Assembly (NCBI GenBank): GCA_036898135.1
Contig: CM072517.1
Coordinates: 65,229,674 to 65,293,673, forward strand
Direction: 5' to 3'
Length of the DNA stretch: 64,000 bases
Origin: Oncomelania hupensis
Lineage: Eukaryota; Mollusca; Gastropoda; Littorinimorpha; Pomatiopsidae
Position numbers and translations under genes: made by a program. Position 1 is the first letter of the stretch, and the number at the start of each line of letters is the position of its first letter. Under the pieces are notes generated by a model. That model ran no database searches. It saw only the letters and a program-made list of their open reading frames with translations, and had not been told where the DNA came from. Positions 45,490-56,034 of the stretch are shown here, piece after piece.

Positions 45490-47510
45490 ACTGTGCCAAA
45501 CGTTTAACTATGCCGACCACACTGCGATGCTATTTTTGAAGCCAGCCTTGACGCTTATAATAGGCCCATCAACGAATAAAATTATCGATTTATATAAAAT
45601 GTTTTGAAAGAGGTTATTTCGGGGATTAATCTTTTTTTCCCATGTGGGCGACACTCACTGTAAATTTGAAAATGGTCTGACGTTGAACTGTGTACTCTTG
45701 GTGTCCTTCACATCGAGTCTGAACCCATGTTCACAATGCCAACATTTAAGATACTTCATTCACGCTAGGAGATGCTGATATATGATTTCAAACGTGTTTT
45801 GATAGTTGGACAATTTTGATTGTAAAGGTCGTGTCCGAGAGTTTTGAACGATCTGCATTAACGACTGCCAAACCAAACGTCTAAATTCTTAGCATTTTCC
45901 ACGATCTGCATTAACCAGTGCCAAACCAAACGTCTCAATTCTTAGCATTTTCCACGCATAATAATAATTTACAGATTGGCTGCGTGCTTTCGTGTAGCTT
46001 AAATGAAATATCATGGAATGAAAAGCTATAAATACCACAGTTAAGGGTCAGCTCCATGCTGGAGTAAAACGCACAGCAGACAATCATCTCCAAGAGGCAG
46101 CTGAACAAGTGCGCAAGGCCTACGCTGAAATGAAGATTGGGCAGCCGGATGAAAACGGCTACCTTGACATCAGCGTGTCAGTTGATGGCAGTTGGCAGAA
46201 ACGGGGCCGCACCTCCCACAACGGTGTGGTGACAGCCATCGAAATAATGACTGGGCTCATTGTTGACTTTGTTGCTCTGAGTAACTACTGCCAGCAATGT
46301 CAGACAGGGCCTGCAGAACACCAGTGCCAGAAGAATGCTGACTGCTCCTCAGGAGCGATGGAAATGAATGGGGCTGCTATACTCTTTGAACGTAGTGAAG
46401 AGTTGCATGGACTTAGATATACGAGCATGGTTGGTGACGGTGACGCCAAGACGCATGCTGAGTTGCTCAGAATCAAGCCGTATGGAGACAAAAACCCCGT
46501 TAAAAAAATTGAATGTGTGAATCATGTTACAAAAAGGATGGGGACAGCTTTGAGAAATTTAGTTCAAAGTAGGAAAGCGCAGAAGAAACCCATTGGTGGT
46601 AGAGGTAAACTGACGGAGGAGAGAATAAAGAAACTAACAAACTACTACGGAAGGGCCATCAAGGACAATGCAGGAGACTTGGAGACAATGAAAAATGCTG
46701 TTTGGGCAAGTTTTTTCCTTCTTTGAGCAGTGATGAGGATCCTCACCATGATCACTGTCCCACAGGATCAACATCATGGTGCTTCTACCAGCGAGCAGTT
46801 GCAGATGGCGTGGCACCCAGACCACACAACAAGCCCCTGCCTCCTGATGTAGGTGAGGCACTGAAGCCTGTGTACAGGAGGTTGGGTGACCCTCAACTGC
46901 TAGAGAGGTGTCTCACAGGCAAGACACAAAACAGCAATGAGTCGTTTCATTCGCTGCTGTGGAGGACATGCCCTAAAGAACGCTGGGGCAACCATCGCAC
47001 CGTCGACCTTAACTGTGGTATTTATAGCTTTTCATTCCATGATATTTCATTTAAGCTACACGAAAGCACGCAGCCAATCTGTAAATTATTATTATGCGTG
47101 GAAAATGCTAAGAATTTAGACGTTTGGTTTGGCACTGGTTAATGCAGATCGTTCAAAACGCTCCGACACGACCTTTACAATCAAAATTGTCCAACTATCA
47201 AAACACGTTTGAAATCATATATCAGCATCTCCTAGCGTGAATGAAGTATCTTAAATGTTGGCATTGTGAACATGGGTTCAGACTCGATGTGAAGGACACC
47301 AAGAGTACACAGTTCAGCGTCAGACCATTTTCAAATTTACAGTGAGTGTCGCCCACATGGGAAAAAAAGATTAATCCCCGAAATAACCACTTTCAAAACA
47401 TTTTATATAAATCGATAATTGTATTCGTTGATGGGTTTATTATAAGCGTCAAGGCTGTCTTCAAAAGTAGCATCGCAGTGTGGTCGGCATAATTAAAAGT
47501 TTGGCACAGT
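45490..47510 (+). mobile_element. Mutator-like element with long TIRs, 2021 bp
   Basis: Ends ACTGTGCCAAACGTTTAACT at 45490 and its near reverse complement at 47510. Terminal inverted repeats span 45490-46047 (558 bp) and 47005-47510 (506 bp). The 52-bp difference is a tandem duplication in the left TIR (about 45845-45955). The transposase fragment fills the ~960 bp between them. No clear flanking target duplication was found. Confidence 0.75.
46054..47004 (+). pseudogene. Mutator-like transposase, core fragment
   Basis: In-frame coding starts inside the left TIR edge (AGVKRTADNHLQEAAEQV) and has no ATG of its own. D is present in SVDGSWQKRGRTSHNGV, the second D in VGDGDAKTH, a CX2H motif in ECVNHVTKRMG, and a candidate third catalytic E in NSNESFHSLLWRTCP. 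TEERIKKLTNYYGRAIKDN and DEDPHHDHCP are hallmarks of the invertebrate 'Mutator-like transposase domain' family. A frameshift lies at about 46710-46725. Both termini are cut off at the TIRs, so this is a shortened, inactive derivative. Confidence 0.75.
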
Positions 47511-47651
47511 TAATGTACATTGCATGAACGTTGAAGTTTAATGTTAATACCCACCATGGGCGATACGGTAGACGGAGATATATCTCCCAAGCCCCTGAAT
47601 TAACACTGAACTATCAGAGCAATCATACTGCGAAGATGGACGGTAAAAATG

Positions 47652-47730
47652 GATGCCCACCACGGGATTCTAACCAGTGTCATCGGTGTGCCAAGCGAAC
47701 GTTCTACCCACGGAGCTACGGGGGTGGCTT
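47652..47730 (-). mobile_element. tRNA-like sequence (SINE head or tRNA relic)
   Basis: Minus strand: GCCACCCCCGTAGCTCCGTG, then GGTAGAACG (A-box-like), and GGTTAGAATCCCGTGGTGGG (B-box-like), 76-79 nt overall, ending in an acceptor-like GGTGGGCA. The cloverleaf is not verified. 47731-48120 holds no gene. Confidence 0.4.
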
Positions 47731-48124
47731 AAAGTCATAGATAAGTTGTTTGTTTACATAACAAAGAAGAGTCGCCTGAAGTTCAAAGTTCAGCGATCGT
47801 CGAGAGCAACGAGTACCCCAAGTGACATACTTCAATGCGACAACAAAAGCCATTTCCTCACGTACTTTCATAGTCACCACAATTAAACATACGCGTTGAA
47901 AACTGGCCCTTTCATCTTAGCGAACATTAAGTTGTTTCTGTGTCATGGTTTGACATGTTCAGTTTTCATACAGGCAATCGGCACACACGCTAACTGAACT
48001 GAAACAACAGAGTGCACCTTCCTTTGATTTGGTTTTTTTTATTGGAGCAAGTTCAATGAGCAAGCAATTACAATTATTACAATGAGTAGTAAACAGGTCT
48101 ACGTTCGTTTATTACTTTTTATTC

Positions 48125-48410
48125 GCCCGAATATTTACAACACACACGCACACACAAACACTGCTACTTTGAAATGAAAACACAATGCAAGTGGAAAAAA
48201 TGGAGAGGGTGGAAGAAGAGCACACACAGACACATACACATACATAAGCACACACACAATAACAACTTCTCATGCTCTTTATCTCTCATTGAAACATACA
48301 TCGCACAGGCACATGTGCACACACATACAAACACATACACCCACACGCACTCGCGCGCAAACACACACAGTACCACCTGTCCTCAAACACACACAAATGC
48401 ACACAGAGGA
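48125..48410. repeat. Interrupted (CA)n repeats
   Basis: CA-rich stretches at 48138-48160, 48222-48262 and 48306-48400. Confidence 0.8.
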
Positions 48411-48687
48411 AAATGAAAGCAAGCATTACATATCTATTAGTTATCTGGCACACAATCGCAGTTTATCCTCATTAAAACTGATCAATTGGTTTTGTCAAAA
48501 AATAAATAAATCTTAGAATAAAAAAATAAACCTATATATTGAAAATAAACCAACATGTTTACAAATCTAAAAAAAATAAATATATATGATATTGTTACAT
48601 ACATCCATTGCAACAGGAGAGAACTGCAGTCAGAGCATTGGAGTAGTGGAACGCTGAGCTTACTGTGCAGAACGCACCTCCGTGATA

Positions 48688-48701
48688 GTGATGATGACGA
48701 C

Positions 48702-48739
<38 letters not shown>

Positions 48740-48790
48740 CGATGGTGATGATGATGATGATGATGATAATGATGGTGGTGATAATGGAGG
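48688..48790. repeat. (GAT)n microsatellite
   Basis: GAT/GAC triplets; the poly-D frame over it is an artefact. 48791-49371 shows no gene. Confidence 0.9.
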
Positions 48791-49371
48791 TAATGCGCAT
48801 GGCTACCAGCGCTTTCAAGATACAGTTGAAAGTACCGCTGAGTAGCGCTTCAGGATAGTATCCTAACATCCTCAAGATAATAACTTGAGTCCGCTATGAG
48901 CGGACGAGGCTACCTGCGAAATCACGGAAAAGGCGCAATTTGACTGCAGTGAACTCATGAAAATAGAAAAATGTAAGTTTCCTGTCCTCTATGGGACGAA
49001 TTAGGTCAAACTGTATTAGTTTCTAGGTCAACTGTCTTTTACGAACCGTTTGAGAATGTTTTTGAACCGTTTGTTGATGCCGGATAGTGTCCTCACTTGG
49101 TTTCATGCAATTTAAGAATCCAACAAGGCAATTGGGTTTTTGAGACGGAAAGAGCGGAATGTTGTAGAGCAACATTCTGTATATATTTACGGTGAAATTG
49201 CGCTTTTTCCGTCACTATAGCGCTTGAAGCGGGTAGAATGCGTATCTTGGCGATATTACGATATATCCTGTTCACGCTACGCAGCGAAGATTAGAGGTGT
49301 ATCTTGAGTGCGCTGGTACCTTGGTGCTGGTACCTTGGGTGTGATAATGATGGCGATGATGATGATGATAA

Positions 49372-49627
49372 TATAAGATAAGATAAGACAACTTTATTAT
49401 CTTTTACAAGAAATTACATTGTGGTGTACGATTACAATCCACAAGGAATAAACATCACAATAACAATATCAACAACAATTATAATGACAATGAGGATAAA
49501 ACTGTCACACATTAATATAATTACACTTATGCATGCTAACATTAAACGACAACAAATGTTATATGAAATTATTTTTGACAAATACAAATACACACACACT
49601 TACATACACACACACACACAGACATAC
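49372..49627 (-). mobile_element. LINE-like 3' UTR with TCTTA tail
   Basis: Minus strand ends GATAATAAAGTTGTCTTATC then TTATCTTAT, a CR1/L2-style terminus with pentamer tail. No coding part is attached. Confidence 0.5.
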
Positions 49628-49628
49628 G

Positions 49629-49708
<80 letters not shown>

Positions 49709-50720
49709 ATGATTGCAGTCTTTCAAGTGGCAGGGCTCCATGAAATAGTCACGCTCAATGCGCTCGAAAAACAACAATAGAAGCCCAGACATCAGAAATA
49801 AAAACGTATTTTCCAAAACATTTAAAGTATTTTATGTTGGAATTTCAGAGTTAAAAGAGATGCGTTTTAAGCCCCTTTTTGAAAGATGCTGAAGAACGAC
49901 TCTGCTTCAAATTTACAGGAAGTGTGTTCCATAGCCAGGGTGCCAAAAAGGCAAAAGCACGAACATAATTTGTCTCCTTGTTGGTGGTATTGCCAGTTCG
50001 CGCACTGGGTTTTTCAAGCTAAGAGCGACTCGAGGGACGAAGGGGACGTGGTGGTTGGTAGAGATCTAATCAGTTCAGACAGGTGGGATGCGGCAGATTC
50101 ATTGATAAACTGATATGCTAAGCTGAGTAGTTTGTACTTTAGAGTATTTTTTTAAAAACTGATAACCAGTGAAAGGTATCCAGCACTGGAGTGATGTCAT
50201 TTTTATTTCTTCGCAGTACAAGGCGATTTGTTCGGTAATGAACACGTTGAGGCCTCTGCAGCTGATTCTGAAGTAAACCCCAGGAACAGCTGTTGTAGAG
50301 GTCAAGTCGCGGCAAGATCAGCGAAATTGCGACTGCATTGGTTTAGCACAGGACAAAGACGCTGGAGAAGAATACCATGATCGATTATGTCAAAACTGCA
50401 CTGAGGTTCAGGAAAACGCACAGTGTAAGCTTTCCAGCATCAGCACTGCGAAGCAGGTCATTCATAAGACGCTAAAGAGCAGTTCCGGAGCAGCTATATT
50501 TTGGCCGATGTGCAGACTGGAATTTATCCAGAAGGTTGTTCATTTCCAGATGACTGACCAGCTGTGGGGCTCCAACTCGCTCCAATAGTTTTGAAAGAGA
50601 TGGCAAGTTAGACACAGTTCTGAAATTCTTGCAGGCAGCTACAACACAGAAAGTAGCCTCGTCTATAGAAGGGGGACTGGATTCGAAGAAGTAAGAGTTA
50701 CGGTTAACACGTACTCTCAT
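49628..50720 (-). pseudogene. LINE RT remnant downstream of copy 1
   Basis: Minus strand encodes VSNLPSLSKLLERVGAPQLV and NNLLDKFQSAHRPKYSC (50720-50475). After a deletion come broken C-terminal blocks (GLNVFITEQIALYCEE region, 50310-50155), a KGLKTHLF-like end near 49870, a UTR and an (ATC)n tail at 49628-49707. It is the same LINE, with the same junction to the mucin exon, as 38320-39190(+). Confidence 0.72.
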
Positions 50721-51976
50721 TGGACGTACAGTTACTCTCGGTGGACGTACAGTTACTCTCGGTGGACGTACAGTTACTCTCAGTGGACGTGACGCTGGAC
50801 GCCTGACAGTCCAGTAGAGTAATGTTGTCAGACTTCACAGTGCTGCCGCTGGCTTTGCGGCCCTTGTCTTTGTGTTTCTTCTTCTCTTTGTCTGGCTTGT
50901 CCTGTTTGTCGGTTCTCTGTGCGCACTTGCAGATGGCGGAGACGATGTCTGTGACGACGATCAAGGCGAGCAGGATCAGCATGACGACGGACGTTATTAT
51001 GCCTATGGACGCGCTGGACGTTCGGTGGTCCGGAGCCGACTCTTTCTTATTGATCGAGGACGACAGCTGTGTAGTGTTGACGGCCAGCTCTTCCTTGATG
51101 TCTTTGCTTAACTTGCTCTTCAGCTGCAGCATCGCCTTGTCGTTGACCTCGGTAGCCCCTTTCGCTACTTGGACACAATTGCAGCTCATCTTGTCGTACG
51201 TGACTTTATAGGCTTTTGACGTCAGGGGTGAGTTGCTGGTCGTTTTTGTGGTTGTGGGGTTGGTAGTTGTCGTTTTGGTTGGTAGTTTGGCTGTTGTTGT
51301 TGGGGACTGGGTAGTAGACAACACTACAAGTGACGTATCCTCCTGCGGTGACGTCATTATCGGCGTTTGGCATCCTGGGGTCTGCGGGTCACAGGTTGCT
51401 ATTGGCGCCTCTGTTGTTAGTTCATGTGTCGTCGTCGTTGTTTCCGATGTAGTCTTTGCTGGTTCTGTTGTAGTTGTTGGCTCTGTTGTAGTTGTTGGCT
51501 TTGTTGTAGTTGTTGTTGGCTCTGTTGTAGTTGTTGTTGGCTCTGTTGTAGTTGTTGGCTTTGTTGTAGTTGTTGTTAGCTCTGTTGTAGTTGTTGGCCT
51601 TGTTGTAGTTGTTGTTGGCTCTATTGTAGTTTTTGGCTCTGTTGTAGTTGTTGGCTCTGTTGTAGTTGTTGTTGGCTCTGTTGTAGTTGTTGGCCTTGTT
51701 GTAGTTGTTGTTGGCTCTATTGTAGTTTTTGGCTCTGTTGTAGTTGTTGGCTCTGTTGTAGTTGTTGGCTCTGTTGTAGTTGTTGGCTCTGTTGTAGTTG
51801 TTGGCTCATCCGTTGTTGACTTAGCTGTTGTTGGTGGATAAGTAGTTGTAGTTGTTGGCAGATAAGTTGTTGTTACTGTTGTTGTTGTGGGTGCCCGTGT
51901 TGTGGTCGTCTTCGTTGTAGTGGTTGTTGTGGTAGTTGTTGTGGTTGTTGTTGGAGCACAGACTGGAAAGCCATCC
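50704..51976 (-). CDS. Terminal exon, Thr-rich transmembrane mucin (copy 1)
   Basis: The acceptor TTTCTGTTTCAG ends at 51977. The exon starts in phase 2 (G, then GAT GGC TTT), fitting the phase-2 donor of the chitin-binding exon at 55693. It encodes 423 residues: DGFPVCAP, then a ~200-residue stem of EPTTTT-type repeats (candidate O-glycan stalk), then PQTPGCQTP. The conserved juxtamembrane part is KVTYDKMSCNCVQVAKGATE and LQLKSKLSKDIKEELAVNTT, followed by a membrane helix (SVVMLILLALIVVTDIV, about 50930-50985) and a Lys-rich tail (KPDKEKKKHKDKGRK) ending in TSTESNC heptads. N-side outside and a cytoplasmic tail are inferred. With the upstream exon this is a peritrophin-like membrane mucin, plausibly of a mucosal or mantle surface. 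The repeats are perfect in frame despite being microsatellite-like. Confidence 0.78.
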
Positions 51977-51995
51977 CTGAAACAGAAAGTCGTCA

Positions 51996-52140
51996 TCATT
52001 ACTACTACTACTTCTACTAGTCCTACTACTAATGCTGCTGCAGCTAATGTTGCTTCTGCTGTTGCCCCTCTTCCTTCTACTTTACTGCTACTATTTTACT
52101 ACTCCTGCTATTAATGCTGCTGCTGAAACCACTTCTACTA
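51996..52140. repeat. CTA/GCT-triplet tract in intron
   Basis: Imperfect TACTAC/CTGCTG triplets next to the acceptor of copy 1; counterpart of 36763-37080. Confidence 0.7.
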
Positions 52141-52143
52141 CTG

Positions 52144-52837
52144 TGTTACACTCGATGTTGTTTTTTTATCAGTTGATTCAGCCCTGATGCTTGAAATCCT
52201 GATAGGTGTAACTTTGATTCGTTTATCCACGCAGCCTGCTCACTCAGCAACAATGCAAAGTCTTCGTATGAAGTTTTCCACTTTTATTCAGCACACATCA
52301 ACAACTGCATACAATCTCTTTTCCACTCTCAACTTTTTACTTTCCAACTCACTATCAACAACAACACATTTTAGTTAGTTAAAATAGATTAACGTCCCCG
52401 GACACATAAGCGTATAGGGGACGAAAGGTTATAGTCTCTACATACTCGGGAACAAACGAGAATATCCTACATGAAACACCACAACCAATCAAAATTAATT
52501 TCATCATCACTATCTCACGTGACACAACCCTATTTGGAATGGAAGCTTCCATGGTAACCAACAGAACAATCCATACGCTTCGATCGATAGTAAACAACCA
52601 ATTCTCGAAAATTCTCAAATAATATCGACCAACTAAAGACACCAACGTTACACAAAGCCTCTACTAACAACAATGCGAAATCAAATCAAAGATAAATACA
52701 CTCTATTACTGCATGCGTTGCAAAATAAAACGAACAGATCTATCGCGCGCGTCAGACACAAGCCTACCATTGCACGCGCTTCACACGTAATATCGTGCGC
52801 ATTTCACACGCACCATCATGAGCGTCTCAACGTAACA
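52144..52837 (-). mobile_element. Solo LTR, 694 bp, in mucin intron
   Basis: TGTTAC at 52144 and GTAACA at 52832-52837, flanked by TACTG on both sides (52139-52143 and 52838-52842). Same family as 20385-20971, with the PAS block (rc of GCTGAATAAAAGTGGAAAAC) conserved. It is absent from the paralogous block at 36755-37270. Confidence 0.88.
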
Positions 52838-52844
52838 TACTGCT

Positions 52845-53010
52845 ACTACTACTATTGTTTAATCGTTTTATATAGCGCTTTTCCAGCTCAAGACCTGCTC
52901 AAGGCGCATGCCGATAGCCTAGAGATCTAAATCAAGGCGCCCACTGGAGCGCAGCGTCCGGCGCCACAAACAACTGTTCTATCAAGTATAGTATTAATTG
53001 CACCATTTTA
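52845..53010 (-). repeat. SINE-like segment, part of inverted duplication
   Basis: Reverse counterpart of 36595-36755. The 3' end on minus reads CTTGAGCAGGTCTTGAGCTG then AAAAGCGCTATATAAAACG, a complete SINE-type terminus. Confidence 0.6.
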
Positions 53011-53024
53011 GTGTGTGTGTGTGT

Positions 53025-53062
<38 letters not shown>

Positions 53063-53145
53063 TTGTTTACACAGTGTTATCTGGACAAATCAGTGAGCAT
53101 CTATATAACTTGTATTGACATGCCTACTTGTTTTGACCTCAGAAC
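53011..53145. repeat. (GT)n microsatellite and unique DNA
   Basis: GT run at 53011-53060, followed by unremarkable sequence. Confidence 0.85.
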
Positions 53146-53152
53146 AATTATC

Positions 53153-53188
53153 CGTTAGGGTTAGGGCTGGGTTAGGGTTAGGGTTAGA
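53153..53188 (+). repeat. Interstitial telomere-type repeats
   Basis: CGTTAGGGTTAGGGCTGGG followed by TTAGGG units: about five TTAGGG-like hexamers, one altered, in the mucin intron. Confidence 0.75.
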
Positions 53189-53297
53189 ACACTGTCTTCG
53201 AAGTACTTTAAAATGGGGACGAAATATGACCCATTGTCAGCACAACGTAGGTGGCGTTTCGGGAAAGTCATTATAATACTGTGTAACCTAGGCTGTG

Positions 53298-53437
53298 TGT
53301 GGGGGGGTGGGGTGGGGGGGTGTGCGTGTGTGTGTGTGTGTGTATGGGTGTGTGTGTGTGTGTATGTGTATCTCTTTAAACATGCCTTTTTATACATAGA
53401 TACGTGTGTAGTCGTTCGGAAACGCACGTGAGCGAGG

Positions 53438-53522
<85 letters not shown>
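53298..53522. repeat. (GT)n and (GA)n microsatellites
   Basis: G/GT-rich at 53298-53372 and a nearly pure GA run at 53430-53522. Confidence 0.9.
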
Positions 53523-53524
<2 letters not shown>

Positions 53525-53759
53525 GGAAAAACGGTCAGGGAGGGGTTTAATATTATTGTATATTTGTTGTTGTTGTTGTTAAGCCGCCCGATCATGGCCC
53601 GTGTGGCCGGTATGAGAGGTACGGCCTTGATATTGGCAAATACAGCTTGGTGAAGAAATCCCGTAAATGTGCTTAACGGGAAAGAAGTTTTTAAACCTTT
53701 GAAGGCTCAGAATGTTATTTAATAAGTTTCATTGCGAAGTCTGCAAAGTGCGCCAGATA

Positions 53760-53774
53760 AATAATAATAACAAC

Positions 53775-53863
<89 letters not shown>

Positions 53864-53870
53864 CAACAAA

Positions 53871-53912
<42 letters not shown>

Positions 53913-53969
53913 GTCCGCTGGACCTAAAGCAATAACCATGTAATGTAATGTACTACTACTACTACTACA

Positions 53970-54050
<81 letters not shown>

Positions 54051-54075
54051 TGTGATACAAATGACTATGGTATTT

Positions 54076-54165
<90 letters not shown>

Positions 54166-54172
54166 TCTATTT

Positions 54173-54228
<56 letters not shown>

Positions 54229-54237
54229 TACTACTTT
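53760..54237. repeat. Chain of (AAT)n and (ACT)n arrays with R fragment F
   Basis: AAT at 53760-53860, ACT at 53872-53911, AAT at 53972-54049, 54079-54163 and 54176-54228. Between them, 53912-53955 carries the retroposon R 3' end (GTCCGCTGGACCTAAAGCAA) with an ATGTA tail. Confidence 0.9.
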
Positions 54238-54239
54238 TG

Positions 54240-54807
54240 GTAAAGGTAATTTGTAAGCTACTGCTCATGACAAGATCGAAAGTTAAAGAGGAATGTAGAG
54301 ATAGCTAGTCGAATCTTGTAAATTCGTGTAACATTCTATGATGTAAGACAGTGCGTAATTCCGGTGACGAGTTTAGTTTGTTTGGTCATCGACTGCGTCA
54401 TTCTGGAACATTCTGCATTGTTCGAGATGGTTGACAGGCTATGAGTACTGCGCTGTCTGCTTGCACAAAGGTATTTTTTAGGAAATCGATCTCCCTGCCT
54501 TTACACCACATGTTTGAGTGATAAATGTGCGTTTTTGTGTGTGAGAGTGGGTGAAACATGTGAGCGTGTGTTTTGGTACAGATCGCCACGCTTTGAGTCT
54601 GATTTTGGAAAAAGCGCGTAAATAGCATCCAGTAGTTTAAGCAAGTTAAGCGATTTGGATGCATTGATTGATGTTTGCGGAATAAAGTTGGAAAAACTCT
54701 ATGACGATTCCTGCCTTGTTGCTGAGTGAACAGGCTGCGTGGATAAAAGAATTCGAGTTACACAAGATTCAAGCATCGGGACTGAACCGACCACTGACCG
54801 TGTAACA
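54240..54807 (+). mobile_element. Truncated LTR of the TGTTAC family
   Basis: The 3' part matches the other LTRs: GCGGAATAAAGTTGGAAAAA, GGCTGCGTGGATAAA, ATTCAAGCATCGGGACTGAA, ending GTGTAACA at 54807. The 5' terminus is lost into the AAT arrays. No internal region follows. Confidence 0.7.
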
Positions 54808-54860
54808 CTCTCCCTCTCCATCTCACTCCCCCTGCATCTTTCCTCCCACATCCCCTGTTT

Positions 54861-54865
<5 letters not shown>

Positions 54866-54928
<63 letters not shown>

Positions 54929-55255
54929 GGCATTTATATGGCGCTTTTTTCATAATGTCCTCCGTTCAAAGCGCAGTTCTCACGCATTCATACTTAACGT
55001 TAACATCGAAATACATACGAGAAACAGTGAAAGAAAAATAAGACACTAACAAATGATACACAGACATAATACCAACATGAAAAAGAATATTTACAAGTAA
55101 CATATAAAAGACGAGGGCGGGGTTGGGAGGAGGAAGAGGGCAGCTAAGGAGTGAGGGGGCTGGGGGCGTGCGGTGTGACGATTTGAATCAGAAAACAAGG
55201 AATGGTGATGATGGGAGACGAGATCATACATTTTTAAGGAAGAGACGAGGTTTCA
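54866..55255 (-). pseudogene. LINE 3' end with (ATT)n tail
   Basis: Minus-strand 3' UTR matching 2069-2385(+): TGATCTCGTCTCCCATC, the C-rich block, GATGTTAACGTTAAGTATG, AAAAAAGCGCCATATAAATG, then (ATT)n at 54866-54926. The last codons of ORF2 are at about 55250. It retains the uninterrupted junction that the 277-2063 insertion splits. Confidence 0.65.
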
Positions 55256-55692
55256 AGTTTTGTTACTGTTATTGTACTCAAAATAATGAGGCCTACTGCT
55301 TTGCTTTGCATTGAAACTGATGATTCGGGCTCAGTACTGTGGGCTGTGATTGTGATTATTTGGAATGGGATTTCATTTGCCTTTTAACTCCCGAAGTAAA
55401 CATCAGCGACATCCATGTATGAAGAACCTGGGGTGTTGTTATCTGCTTCGGTTTGTATTAGCTCTGCCTCTTGTGGTCAACAAACAAATAAGCAAACTCA
55501 ATACGCATGTGGCCTCTATCGGGCTACTGCTGGGCTAAGCGGACCCCAGTCTGAGTGTCAAAGGCTATTAAGGGGAATACGCCTACTTATAGCCTCTGCT
55601 TGATAGATCTCTCACACTCCGCTAGCGTCAAGGTCGCCTCCCCAGTGACAACTGGCCTGTTGAGTAAGGTCATACAATGCAGTTGAGCTTAC
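55256..55692. other. Mucin intron, no other feature seen
   Basis: Intronic on the minus strand, directly 3' of the chitin-binding exon's donor. Confidence 0.5.
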
Positions 55693-55894
55693 CCACACGT
55701 GTAGGAGGATGAACATGCGTTTTTTGTAACGTCGAAATATTCGACCCCGATTATCAGCAACCCGGAACTACAATACTTCAGTGTAGAGGTCCCAGAGGCA
55801 GCACAAGTGACGTACTGCCTACAGGAGGTACAGGACGGGAGGTCACCAACTTGTCCGTTACAACCGTACGACATGTCCACACAGCATACTGCCC
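55693..55894 (-). CDS. Chitin-binding (CBM14/peritrophin-A) exon of mucin
   Basis: An internal exon of 202 bp. The acceptor TTTTCTTCTCCCAG enters in phase 1, and the donor GG|GTAAGC leaves in phase 2, matching the terminal exon 3.7 kb downstream (55692-51977 is the intron). The 66 complete codons encode a cysteine framework C-x2-C-x5-C-x10-C-x18-C-x5-C, with the CBM14 signatures CRQYVTC and YFDVTKNAC. CBM14 domains bind chitin in peritrophic or cuticular matrices and mucosal layers. Preceding exons (signal peptide, perhaps more CBM14) were not found in 55.9-64 kb, which is filled with repeats, so they may be small or beyond the window. Confidence 0.75.
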
Positions 55895-55924
55895 CTGGGA
55901 GAAGAAAATCATCATCGTGAATAT

Positions 55925-55927
55925 TTA

Positions 55928-56020
<93 letters not shown>

Positions 56021-56031
56021 TTATTAGTATT
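55925..56031. repeat. (ATT)n microsatellite
   Basis: Nearly pure ATT in the intron upstream of the chitin-binding exon. Confidence 0.9.
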
Positions 56032-56034
56032 ATA

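Noticed and set aside
47652..47730. A functional tRNA gene
   Set aside because: Box-like motifs are present, but the arms do not clearly pair by eye and mismatches suggest a SINE head or relic.
48555..49780. Poly-D, poly-M and poly-H frames
   Set aside because: Translations of GAT and ATG triplet microsatellites.
51233..51841. Plus-strand Val-rich frame opposite the mucin exon
   Set aside because: Antisense shadow of the ACA/ACT-rich Thr codons.
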